Origin: Acestrorhynchus altus
Lineage: Eukaryota; Chordata; Actinopteri; Characiformes; Acestrorhynchidae
NCBI GenBank assembly: GCA_034509495.1
Contig: CM067511.1
Coordinates: 26,013,700 to 26,077,699, forward strand
DNA: 64,000 nucleotides
Reading direction: 5' to 3'
Part shown: in pieces, positions 38,301 through 47,819 of the stretch
Position numbering within the stretch: the stretch's first letter is position 1
Layout: each line of letters begins with the position of its first letter
Notes under the pieces: model-generated
What the model was told of the DNA's origin: nothing
The model's database searches: none
What the model saw: only the letters and a program-made list of their open reading frames with translations
Made by a program: the position numbers and the translations under genes

Positions 38301-39890
38301 ACTGTTTTCCCAAACTATAATGCTTAATCCTGGACTACTCAATATTTTGACTGGACATTTAGCACTCAGAGCAAAATTGGATGACTAGTCCATGGCTTGG
38401 CTTAATCCCTGTCCCGAAAACAGAACCGTGGTGTATGTTTTAGTGTAAAACCGCACACTTTTTTGATTTTCCTGCTTTAACACACCCCTTGCAACTCTGA
38501 AAAAGCATAGTGATTAATGGATTAGTGAAATCAGGTGTATTGGGAGTGCTCTAAAATGTGCAGGGCAGGGGAGCCTCCAGGACCAGGGTTGAGATAAACT
38601 GGTGTATGTAAATAAAGTAAAACTAGTTCCCAAACAGTGACATATAATAATGTGAAAAAATTACACTTCATGAACACCTTTGATATTTTTAACATATTTA
38701 AACATATGAACATTTGATCTTCATTTTAACAATACTAGAAGATGGGGGTGACATGACTAAACCCATTAAAACAGAAAGAAATGTCATTTAAAAATCATTT
38801 CTAAAATGTATCTAATAGAAATTTAATTTTATGTGAGGAAAAAGTTAGGACACCCTACATTCATTACTAATTAAAATGCCTTAAATTAGAATCATGTGCA
38901 GCACAGCTGCAAACGATTAGACCATCATTAGAGAGGATTTGGGAGAAGGCTGTATTATTTAATCCTCAGACATTCATTTGGTTTGCTCTTGATTGTCACA
39001 AGTGGATCACAGCACCATAGCAAGAGCTCTCTGAGGCCTTCAGAAAGAAGGTTGTAGATACATAGTCTTTGGAGGGATTAAAGATAAATCTCAGAAGTAT
39101 TAGAAATTAGTCATTGCATGGTCCAGAAAATAATTTACAAGTGGAGAACATTTAAAACAACTTCCAACATGGCTAGATCAGGTCGTACTAGCAAGTTCTG
39201 ACCAAGAACAGACCACAGTATAAAGAAGTCCCTATCCTAAAATCTCCTCACGGGATGTACAAGCAGCTCTCCCCACAGCTGATGTCAAAGTGCAGCATCT
39301 ACCATCAGAAAGAGACCAGACAAGATATTCATGGGTGATGTGTGATTAGGAAACACCTCCTGTCAAAAAAACCCCAACATCAGGGCAAGACTACAGACAA
39401 AGAGCAGGACTTCTGTAACAATGTGCTTTGGACAGATGATTCCAAAGATTAATTATTTGAGCAGAGTAACAGAAGACCAAACATGGCATTAGAGCACAAG
39501 AATCTCCTACCAGCTGTGAAGCGTGGGGGTGGGTCAAACTTTGGGGCTGCATTAGTGCAGGTTCTGCATAGCTCTCCATTATAGAAATCACTATGAAATC
39601 TTCATTGTATCAGAAGAGATTTGAGGAAAATTACTATATGTACTGTTTGTACATAAATGAGTCATTGTTGTTTATGTTGTTTTACAGAGTGCAAGAGTTC
39701 TGAGGATGTAGCATCTCTGCCTGATTACCTGGAGCTTGAGGATGATCTGCCTGCTTTGCAACAGCCGCCACAACTCCTCAACACCCAAAGCTGCAGTCAT
39801 GAAAGTCTGGCCAGCTACGATGACGTTGGAGAGATTGATAATGTTGGCACAAATGACAACATTAGTGAAGACTACGATGATGTGGGATGA
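32326..39890 (+). CDS. scimp: SCIMP-like transmembrane adaptor; 5 coding exons, 201 aa
   Basis: Exons 32326-32425, 34710-34764, 35595-35671, 36280-36450 and 39688-39890 (TGA) join in phase at GT-AG sites. The protein has about four residues outside, one membrane segment (about 5-30), and a basic Cys-containing juxtamembrane stretch (KKAARRC). A class II SH3 ligand PPLPSR follows at 65-70. Tyrosine motifs are Y47 (YISD), Y59 (YVEQ), Y82 (YEEM), Y125 (YDDV), Y148 (YLEL), Y178 (YDDV) and Y197 (YDDV). Mammalian SCIMP (about 145 aa) has the same plan: short ectodomain, TM, proline motif for Lyn, and Tyr motifs for Grb2, Csk and SLP65/76, with a YDDV near its end. It acts in tetraspanin microdomains in MHC-II and Toll-like receptor signalling. 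Head-to-head position with rabep1 matches human. The identity rests on architecture and synteny, since overall sequence is weakly conserved. Confidence 0.85.
33911..34307 (+). mobile_element. Tc1-type MITE (CTATATGGAC family), copy 2, near complete
   Basis: It begins TACACTATATGGATTAAGGT and ends ACATTTGGACATATATTAT, eroded inverted ends of the family. The internal phrases CACCATCATTTCAGACAATA and CACCACAGCTCAGTGCTGAG match the other copies. It lies in scimp intron 1. Confidence 0.8.
37090..37600 (+). mobile_element. Tc1-like transposase relic in scimp intron 4
   Basis: A plus-strand frame at about 37370-37490 reads RLIWTKEEKNWTVAQRSK then VLFSYESKFCIPFGNQ. This corresponds to the WSDESKF-type second catalytic block of Tc1 proteins, with Asp changed to Tyr (S-Y-E-S). 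Frameshifts and stops are abundant, and no ends were identified. Confidence 0.65.
38005..38152. mobile_element. hAT-type MITE fragment
   Basis: The block starts GGTAGGTAACCCTGGTCCTGG and contains TGAGTTGAATCAGATGTGCT and GGAGGAGCACAAATC, the family consensus seen at 6398-6556 and 38455-38602. The next element abuts it directly. Confidence 0.55.
38153..38300 (+). mobile_element. Tc1-type MITE (CTATATGGAC family), copy 3, partial
   Basis: The internal segment TTCCATCATTCCAGAGAATG followed by a GGGGGAGGGGTTATACC-type phrase corresponds to the middle of the family consensus. Both ends are missing. Confidence 0.55.
38455..38602. mobile_element. hAT-type MITE fragment
   Basis: It has an internal GAAATCAGGTGTATTGGGAG and ends CCTCCAGGACCAGGGTTGAG, the characteristic terminal phrase of the family. 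Confidence 0.6.
38850..39600 (+). mobile_element. Degenerate Tc1-like transposon in scimp intron 4
   Basis: Plus-strand fragments read FCNNVLWTDDSKD (Tc1 LWTDESK block), then PAVKRGGGSNFGA (VKHGGGSIM block), with QLSPQLMS and KKPQHQGKT upstream. The order is that of a Tc1 transposase, with many frameshifts. It ends about 90 bp before scimp exon 5. Confidence 0.75.
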
Positions 39891-39917
39891 GAGAGGAGGC
39901 TTGTTGCCCTTTGTACC

Positions 39918-39923
39918 AATAAA
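39918..39923 (+). terminator. scimp: scimp polyadenylation signal
   Basis: AATAAA lies 28 nt after the scimp stop codon and implies a very short 3-prime UTR of about 50 nt. T/G-rich sequence follows at about 39943-39990. Confidence 0.65.
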
Positions 39924-40060
39924 CATCCACAACTAGAAACCGGTTTAGGTTTTGCACTTGGACTTTTGCACCTAGTTTTTTTGGACTGTGCTATATTCCA
40001 TTTTATTTTTGGGATGTTTTTCACTTTCTCAATGCAATGCATCAAATCAAAAAAGTAAAC

Positions 40061-40616
40061 CAGTGGTTCTCAAACCCATTAGACCACAGGACTCATGAGC
40101 ATACTAAAACTTGGAACACATGTGCCACACACCCACACTCACACGGAGTTATCTAATTACATCATAATTTGCCTGTTTTTCACCAACTGTGTGGAGCTTG
40201 CCCACTTTTGCCTAAGACATCTCAGAAATCTTGAGACGGAGGGAAAAAAACAGAAGTACAGTGTAGTGAACTAAGGTGTCTTGAACCCTAGGTTAAATAT
40301 TCAGCTATTATTCCTAATGCAGAAAATATTGTGAATTAATTGGCAACTGATTTGGTTCGGCATATGTTGTGGAGTTCCACTATTGTAGGGCTTATGACAC
40401 TGATGGGAATAATTATAGTACTGTAGTTATGAGAGTGAAAACCCTACATGTGGGCTTACATGCAGGCTCTAACAAGTTAAACATTAAATACAATTAAATA
40501 TAATTGTATGTAAATTATAGGTGAAAATGTTATCGATTTCAATCCTTAATATTATGTGCATGCAGCAGATTCTTGTGTACCCTGAGTGGTATTGGTATCA
40601 CAGTTTGAGAACCACT
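40061..40616. mobile_element. hAT-type non-autonomous element with inverted ends
   Basis: The left end reads CAGTGGTTCTCAAAC (40061-40075) and the right end reads GTTTGAGAACCACT (about 40603-40616), near-perfect inverted repeats of the hAT type. The 555 bp interior is non-coding. No clear 8-bp target duplication was seen. Confidence 0.75.
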
Positions 40617-41291
40617 TCATTCTGTAAAGAGACCGAATAGGCAGTTATAGGAATAATAACAAATCCACTAGTAGGCCTCTGAATACTTGGTAATGCCAAT
40701 AATGCAAATAACTCTTTTACATTTACTTCCAAAGAGGTACATGAACACTGTCCAGGACTTTCATATTTTGAAGCCAGACTGGCTATGCCTTATGTAACAC
40801 TGAAAAGGCCACAATACGGTAAATATGCTGTTGTAAATGGTACACTGTAGCTACAGTACTACTGTATAACTGAATGATGGCTTATCCTGTCTACATGAAA
40901 TTTTCTGCTCAAGTTGATACACAATGTCTTACTAGCTTACTCTCAAGACTTTAAAATGGATCTAAATGACCAAAATACAAAATAATCTGCGTCACATTTA
41001 TAATTTTTTTTCTGTGCAATCTTCACTTCAATGCAAGATTTTTATTGAGTGCAAGTAATTAAGTAGTAGGACAGCTCCCTCAATGGTGTATAGGTGTTAC
41101 TACACCATGGGAAAATATTTTCCACTGTGGGTGAGTGACATGTTTACATGAGAAAATGGGCCTGGGAGGATCCCTGAGGAACTTGGAAAGTTGAATTTTA
41201 AAGTAATATATTGTGTGATACATGTGAATTAGAGACATCCAAATAATGGTTCTGAATTATTATAAACATATTAATGCTTAATAAAAAACTT

Positions 41292-41766
41292 GAAAATACA
41301 TCCAAATGTTTGTGAACCTCTTCTATTGAATATTTAGTAACTAATTTGCACCATTGCTGACACAGATGTGCAAATGCACACATACAGCTTGCCTTGTCCC
41401 TGTAGAGAAGTACTGCCACTAGAACAGTAGTGTCTGGAGAATAAATATCAACATATTGGAACGATATGAAATTCCAGGCATGGGCTAGAGGTATATAAAA
41501 TCTCTCTAGTATTGAGCTGTGGAGCACTGGAACTGTGTTCTCTGGAATGATGGTGCTGTTGGTAGTGAGGCGGAGTTGTGATCATCCAACATCCTGACCT
41601 CACTAATGCTCATTACTGAATGCAATGAAATTGTCACAGCCAGGTTCCAAAATCTAACAGGAATCATACTGAAGCAGGGTAAACTCTTTTTAATACCATT
41701 GATTTTGAAAAAATAAAAATAAAAAAAATAACAGGTGCCCAAATACTTTTTTCCATATACCTGACA
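41292..41766 (-). mobile_element. Tc1-type MITE (CTATATGGAC family), copy 4, reversed
   Basis: It is read in reverse. The right side GCCCAAATACTTTTTTCCATATA is the family start. The core TTGAGCTGTGGAGCACTGGAAC and TCTCTGGAATGATGGTGCT are the reverse complement of copy 2. The left side CATCCAAATGTTTGTGAAC is the other end. Confidence 0.8.
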
Positions 41767-41912
41767 CTGATGGACAGCAACAAATTCTACACTCCTAAAA
41801 TTAAGATGTCAAAAAGGGTTCAACAATTGTAAAAAAATACTTTTAAGAGTGTGATTATTCAGGCAAAAAAAACAAGACCAACCATCTGAAATACTTGCAT
41901 ATTTTATATACA

Positions 41913-41918
41913 TTTATT
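41913..41918 (-). terminator. derl2: derl2 polyadenylation signal
   Basis: AATAAA on the minus strand lies 326 nt after the derl2 stop codon, giving a 3-prime UTR of roughly 340 nt. Confidence 0.6.
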
Positions 41919-42243
41919 ATATATTTTTAAAAAAAGTAAAAGTACACTCGCCCTGGCTTCTGTCAATCCAGCTCTTTTTGTAGGAGCTCCATATCATTGA
42001 TCACCGTTGCACAACACAACAAAAAAGGGCAAGAGCAACAGCACTGAAAGTTCAGTTCTGTACCACTCCTATTTCTGCAGTCCAAGCATCAGTCCAGGGT
42101 TTGTGAGCAGCCGGAGGGGGAACAACAGACTGCCGTTGTGTGCCAGTCTTTTCTTACAGCACAAGTGAAATGAGTTGAAAAAAGTTCCTCTTCCCCGACC
42201 TTTTGCTCATAGAATGTGTGTCCAAGGAGGAGAAACTTTAAGC

Positions 42244-45200
42244 TTAGCCCCCGAGCCGCTGGCCCTCACCCCAGGCAAATCCACCTGGACGCTCCTCAGG
42301 TAGCGGGTTGTAGTTTGGATCTTCCTCTGGCGTATCAAAGAGCATTTTTCTGTGGAAAGAATAAGCTGAAACTCAGGCTGTGGCTTTGAATCTAGAACAC
42401 AAAAATGTCAGTGTGCTTTTCATGAATATAAATCTCCCTGCTTTTATGGCCATTACATCATAGATTAATATAAAACAAACACTGTTTAGATATTGCTATT
42501 TATCTTTGTAAAAATGACTAAACTAAAAGAACAATTCCAGTGTACTGCTTTGGGAATAATGCAAAAGCCCAAGTATTTCATATCCTTTTAGAAACACAAT
42601 GTGCTTTTTAAACTGCTTGGAAAGAAACAGTGAAATCTTTAATACCAAGGAAAATTAATTCATGTACAGAAACCAAGTATTAAAATACCACAGATGTTTA
42701 AATTCAGCCTATAACACAACTTTGAAAAACGATGAAACTACAGAAAGCAAAGTGTCTTCAAATTTTCAAGGTGATTCTAATACGAATGCAATATTTTGTA
42801 TTAAAACTAAATATTACAACACTAGATTTTTTCCATTCTTATTTGGCTATGGTAGTCCCTTTCCATTAATGACTAAGGTTATAAGTAACTGAAACATCCG
42901 TCCATCAATCTATCTTCTTATCTGATTCATCCCATATATCCCATATCTGATTCATCATCATATATTTTTGAGAGGAAACCAGAGAACCTGGAGGAAAAAA
43001 CATGAAACACACAAACTCCTCACAGAAAGCAACCTGAGCGAGAATTAAACCCCCCAGGCAGAAAAGCAGTAACTGTTTTAACTACACAGGTTTGTTAAAC
43101 TGCTATTCAAATACTCTCCCAAGATTAGTACAGTTATGTATGTTCAAAATCTGTTACTCTTCATCCAATTAAACATGACTAATTACACTCTTTGTGATCA
43201 CTTATGAGTTGAATTGAAAATAAATGGTCAATGAGTTTAATTACAACATAAACGAGCAAAAAATGCAACTCCAAGAATTAATTTAACTTACAGAAAGGAA
43301 GGTGTTCTTAGCCATCGGCTGCCACCTGGCTGGTTGGGAAATACATCTTCCAAGAAGAAATATACATGTCCCACTGCAATGCCTGTATGGAAAGGCATAT
43401 TAACAAATGATGTTACATCAAAGTTTTAGAACAGGTGAACTGTATCCTTAACAGAATACTAGAATATAAGTTTTAGCTCTTCAGAGCTTAAGCTGTATAA
43501 ACTTTAGCAGTAACATTAAAACCTCAAAAGGTGTTAGTTAGAATATATACCTAAAAGGTCTACAATGATGGAGTTGCCCAGCAGCAGAGAGAATCCCATG
43601 AGTACCCATGGCAGGAAAGGGGCTTGGAAGTTGAGAAGGCCAAAGAAATTCATGCGTACATTGGGGTTACGTCTGCTCCATACGTACACCAGCATGATAG
43701 TGAAAGCCTGGCCCAGGAACACAAGGCTCACAAACATGCCAAATATCTACTCGTTCATTAAGAAATATCATCTGGCCACATGCACTGGAGCGAGGGAACA
43801 TGGGGAAAAAGAATAAGTTACACTGGTGGCTTACAACATGGCCTAATACTCAGTCACATTGGAGCATAGATGTTTAGTTCTGTTTTGTTTTGTGACTTCC
43901 CAGCTTAAACACACCCATTAAACCCAGTACCCAAGTGTGCATGATCTATCCACAGCTGATAAAGAGAAAACATTTTTACACTCATTTGTAAGTTAATAAT
44001 ATTTTACTTCTCCTGTAAGCTTACTTTTTAGTAGAGATGAGGTTTCACTCTGTATGTACACCCTTTAAAGTTCAATTTTAACTATTAAGATTATTCAGAC
44101 AATGCAAATGCAATTTTAAGCAATGCCATCACACTGCCTCATTCAACTTAATCAACTCTCTTTGCCAAGACAAGTCTATGAATGAGGTCTGTTAGATTTT
44201 AGAAATTGCCACACTGTGTGGTAATCTCTCCTTCCTGAGCTGAAGGTGGCACTCCTTCAGTAAAGTAAATGTGATTTGAGCACCAATGGATGAGGCAAAA
44301 TCATTTCTGGCAAGAGAAAATAAAGGATACAGTCATGAGAAGGCCACCAAAAAGAAACATGAAGACAAAGTCAGCGGTTCTGCCTCTAAATGAGCCTTCC
44401 TCCAGCATTCGACAATATCGGTATCTGTGAGGAAAATGTCAAGGACCTTGGCACAAAAAAAACACTGAGATGACAAAATGACAAAAGCCAAAAGCATGTA
44501 TATAAGATTGCAACCGAATTCACTCAGTCTGACAGTTCCTGAAGGATACAAAAATATCATATTGAATAAGAAATTGAAGCCAACTGGACCAAAAAAAAGA
44601 AAGTTGGTCACAAGCCGCCATACCTGCAAAGAAACACAGCAGAGGTTTATTAATTGAGATTATTTAACATCAATCAAGAAAATATATATCTCTGGTTATA
44701 GAGGCACACTCACCTGGTAATGCTTTAATATTAAATCTGGGTTGAAGTATAGCTGGAAAGGTGTAATAAGTTCTAATTGCTGTTGGGAACAGAAGAGGCT
44801 AGTCAGGCATTCTCCTTTAGTCAGTCTAGTGAACAATCAGTCATGTGTACAACAGCCGAAACCCATACCAGATGAATCAGATGAATCTAATGAAACTATG
44901 ATAATGCAAATGTATGTTTAGAAAAACTGAAGTAGCTCAAGGTACAAAGTAGCTCAACTGTTACACCAACCATCTCCATGTCCACCTTCACTACATCCAT
45001 AAACCTGTTCTGAGGTCTTCCTCTTCTCCTTCTGCCCAGCAGCTCCATCTACAACATTCTTTGTCCAATATATCCACTATTCCTTCTCAACACACGTCCA
45101 AACCATCTCAACCTGGCCTTTCTAGTTTTATCTCCAAACTGTCCCTTCACTGTCCCTCTGATCTGCTCATTTCTACTCTTTATCCATCCTTGTCTCTCCC

Positions 45201-46028
45201 AACGAAAATCTCAGCATCTTCATTTCCACCACCTCCAGCTCAGCCTCCTGTCTTTAAGACAGAGCCACAGTCTCCAAACCATACATCATAGGCCACAAGT
45301 CAATGTAAGAGGTCCATTTAAAAAAAAACAAAAAAAAAACACCAAGTAAATCTAGTCAATCTAGTAAATAATGAAATATGTGTAGAGTAGCATTAAAACA
45401 CACATGATTTAAAATGCTCTGCTGAACACACTCATATAGAAACTGCTGTCTCTCTCTCTCTCCCCCTCTGTGTGTGTGTGTCTCTGTCTGTCAAGTGTTC
45501 TCTCTGTCTGTCCACCTGTCTGTCTGTCTCTCTCTCTGTGTCTGTCTGTCTCTCTCTGTCTGTCTGCCTCTCTCTGTGTCTGTCTGCCTCTCTCTGTATC
45601 TCTCTCTGTATCTCTCTCTGTCTGTATCTCTCTCTCTCTCTCTCTCTCTCTGTCTGTATCTCTCTCTAGTCCACACACAATACACAGGTGATGTTAATCT
45701 CAGACTGAAGCTGTCTGACCCTCGTTGTCTCAATGCTCTCTTCTCTTCTCTCTCTCTGTCCGTCTCTCTCTATCTGCCTCTCACTCTGTCTGTCTTTCTC
45801 TATCTGCCTCTGTCTCTCTCTCGCTCAGTTTACAGCTAACTCAGATAGCCGCTAACTGCTAAGCTAAAGCCTCCGCCAACCTCGACTTTCGAGACTAAAT
45901 GTGTGAAAGGTGACCGAGGGCTCTCTCTCACTCACCACCGCCGCCGTGGTTAGCACACAGGCCGTCGTGTACGTCCTGGTCACCACGGGAATCTGTAAGT
46001 ACTCCTGCTGGAATGTCTGATAAGCCAT
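42244..46028 (-). CDS. derl2: Derlin-2, ER-associated degradation pseudo-rhomboid; 7 exons, 239 aa
   Basis: Multi-pass ER membrane protein that helps move misfolded proteins to the cytosol for degradation with p97/VCP. Exons on the minus strand: 46028-45936, 44779-44714, 44623-44550, 44424-44331, 43746-43551, 43382-43292, 42349-42244 (TAA). All phases agree and the total of 239 aa equals human DERL2, with near-identical sequence. Visible features are the N-terminal EYLQIP start, the derlin WR motif (VWRLVTNF, residues 54-61), the loop RYCRMLEEGSFRGRTADF, several hydrophobic spans, and the C-terminal SHP-box-like FAWGEGQRLGG that in derlins binds p97. The start lies in AAAATGG context. The catalytic Ser/His of active rhomboids is not expected in derlins. 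The exon 3 and exon 4 donors are both the weak GTATCC. Confidence 0.98.
44945..45300 (-). mobile_element. Non-LTR retrotransposon C-terminal fragment (RTE/L1-like) in derl2 intron 1
   Basis: This is a second copy of the sequence at 61745-62125, with the same plus-strand phrases (ACCAACCATCTCCATGTCCA, ATCCACTATTCCTTCTCAAC). On the minus strand the intact copy encodes an RWFGHVLRR...GRPQRRFMDVV C-terminal domain. This copy is more damaged. Confidence 0.75.
45450..45830. repeat. CT/TCTG/TGTC low-complexity array in derl2 intron 1
   Basis: About 380 bp of pyrimidine-rich TCTC, TCTG and CTGTC units with TGTG patches. Several overlapping ORFs cross it on both strands (poly Leu-Ser and Arg-Glu). 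They are products of the repeat, not genes. It ends about 105 bp from the derl2 exon 1 donor. Confidence 0.95.
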
Positions 46029-46260
46029 TTTTACAGCGACTCTCTGAAAAGGCTTCCGGGGACACGTCGTTACATCTCTGTGTGTGTACACACACACACA
46101 CATACACACACACACAGAGAACCGCCCGCTGAACCGCTAACTGTAAGTGTCATGATCTGATTGGTCCTTCGTACTAACCCTGCAATAAGACCTTTTTCTA
46201 TTGGTCCACCTTCTCCTAAACGTCGACATTTGTTTACATGTGTGGAGGGGAGGGGGGATG
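46029..46260 (-). promoter_or_regulatory. derl2: derl2 5-prime UTR and promoter region
   Basis: Upstream of the ATG on the minus strand lie an ETS-type CCCGGAAGCC (46051-46060) and an ACGT core in GACGTGTCC (about 46061-46068), loosely resembling an XBP1/ATF6 site. An (AC)n run occupies 46088-46116, and two CCAAT boxes face the gene near 46160 and 46200. Derlin-2 is known to be induced by the unfolded protein response in mammals. No perfect ERSE (CCAAT-N9-CCACG) was found. Confidence 0.4.
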
Positions 46261-46580
46261 GGCCGCGTCCCAATATCCGTTAGTAGGAAGTCCCCTTTAA
46301 AACGACATTAAAACCTAAACGCCCTTCGAAAACACACCCACACGATGTTTTATACACTGTTCCCTGCTGTCACAAGGTGGCGCTGTGTGCGGTACTGTTG
46401 TGGCGATTAGAACACGCCCATCAGATGAAGTGCGCTATGAAGTGTACATGTGTATATGTATGTATAGATGGTCTGTGCACTGAGGAGGGTCAGCAGTGCT
46501 CAGTCAGTGCTTTGTCTTGGAGTGAGATTCTGTGGAAGCTCTTTTCCAACACGTGGAGAAAAAAACGGTCAATCAGGGTT

Positions 46581-46684
46581 GAGTTATGAGAGAGTCACAG
46601 TTATGAGAGAGTCACAGATATGAGTTACAGTTATGATTCACAGTTATGAGTCATAGTTATGAGTCACAGTTATGAGAGTAACAG
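46581..46684. repeat. Minisatellite of CAGTTATGAGTCA units
   Basis: About six imperfect copies of a 13-19 bp unit (core ACAGTTATGAG with variable AGAGTC spacer) in the derl2-mis12 intergenic region. Confidence 0.85.
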
Positions 46685-46689
46685 ATTCC

Positions 46690-47000
46690 TTTTAATAAAC
46701 AACTCCACTGCACAGTTTGCAACATTTTGAAAATTTATCAAGAAAACTACACACTCAAGTGAACGGAACTTTAGTCATGTCCTGAGTACACAGTTGATAA
46801 ACATCACATTTAATAAAGGGTTGAGAAATGTCTGCATATCATTGTTACAAATATAAAAATATTACAGTAAGTATTTGATATAACAGCAACTAACATACTA
46901 CTACTACTAACATAACAGTTTGAATGTCAAGTTTCAATATCAAGATTCAGTTCATATTGAGTGTTGTACCAAGGATGTCTGGATGTGCAACAATCTTTTA
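46690..47000. other. derl2-mis12 intergenic spacer
   Basis: This is AT-rich sequence between the minisatellite and the LINE fragment. I see no gene or regulatory motif. Confidence 0.4.
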
Positions 47001-47006
47001 ATGTTC

Positions 47007-47630
47007 CCAGGTGCAACATGCCCAAGATGGTCTGTATATTGCATACCAGGTAGGTGTTGGTGTGAAAGACGCCATCACCTACCTGCTACACTCAGCCCAC
47101 TCGCACCTAGATAAGAGGAATGGCACAGTGAGGATCCTGTTCCTGGACTTCTCAAGTGCTGGATATTATGGAAAATGCCAGTCACCCTCTACACACTGTC
47201 ATCAGCCACCAGAGGAGCCTGTTCAGTGACCGACTGCTCCTTCCCAAATGCAGGACCAATAGACTTAAAAACTCTTTTGTCCCGCATGCCATCAGACTGT
47301 ACAACTCCTTGCTGGAGGGGAGTGGTAACAGGAGGACAGAGGATGGGAAGGAGTAGTAACCAGCAACCCGACCACCACAACACAACCAGACCTTGTGCAA
47401 TAACAATTAACAAGTGCAGTAATAATGTGCAATACCCCCTGCTACAGGACTCTTTTTCATACACTATCTATATTGTATGTTGTAATATAGTCTCTATAAT
47501 ATATATTTTTATACTTCTTTATCTTGTCTAACTACTCTTTGCTGTACTGTATTGATGCTGCTGATGGAACCTTAATTTCCTTCTCAAAGGGATTAATAAA
47601 GTTCTATCTAATGTAATCTAATCTAATGTT
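47007..47630 (+). mobile_element. LINE fragment with deleted reverse transcriptase and full 3-prime tail
   Basis: Plus-strand frames read HAQDGLYIAYQVGVG then VKDAITYLLHSAHSHLDK then VRILFLDFSSA, the L2-type reverse transcriptase block preceding the FxxDFSSAFN box. A jump across missing domains leads to LDIMENASHPLH and FVPHAIRLYNSLLEG, the C-terminal end. It ends GGGATTAATAAAGTTC plus (ATCTA/ATCTAATG)n at 47605-47630. The tail is shared with 28430-28880. It stops 190 bp before the mis12 start codon. Confidence 0.88.
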
Positions 47631-47819
47631 TCTTAAAATGAAGGCAAAAACAAAACAATCCTGACAAAAGTTGAATTTGATCAAAAAAAGATCAATAAAT
47701 CTCAGTACACTGGCATGTAGTGGACAGAGAGAAGGTATTAGCAGCAGTGAGCATCCACACCGGTAGGGGGGGGTGACTAAGCCGTTTACAGCAGAGACGT
47801 TTGCGCGCGGGTTTTGGAA

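Noticed and set aside
45409..45839. Overlapping Arg-Glu-Thr-Asp and Ser-Leu-Val-Cys rich ORFs
   Set aside because: They come from the CT/TCTG low-complexity array in derl2 intron 1.
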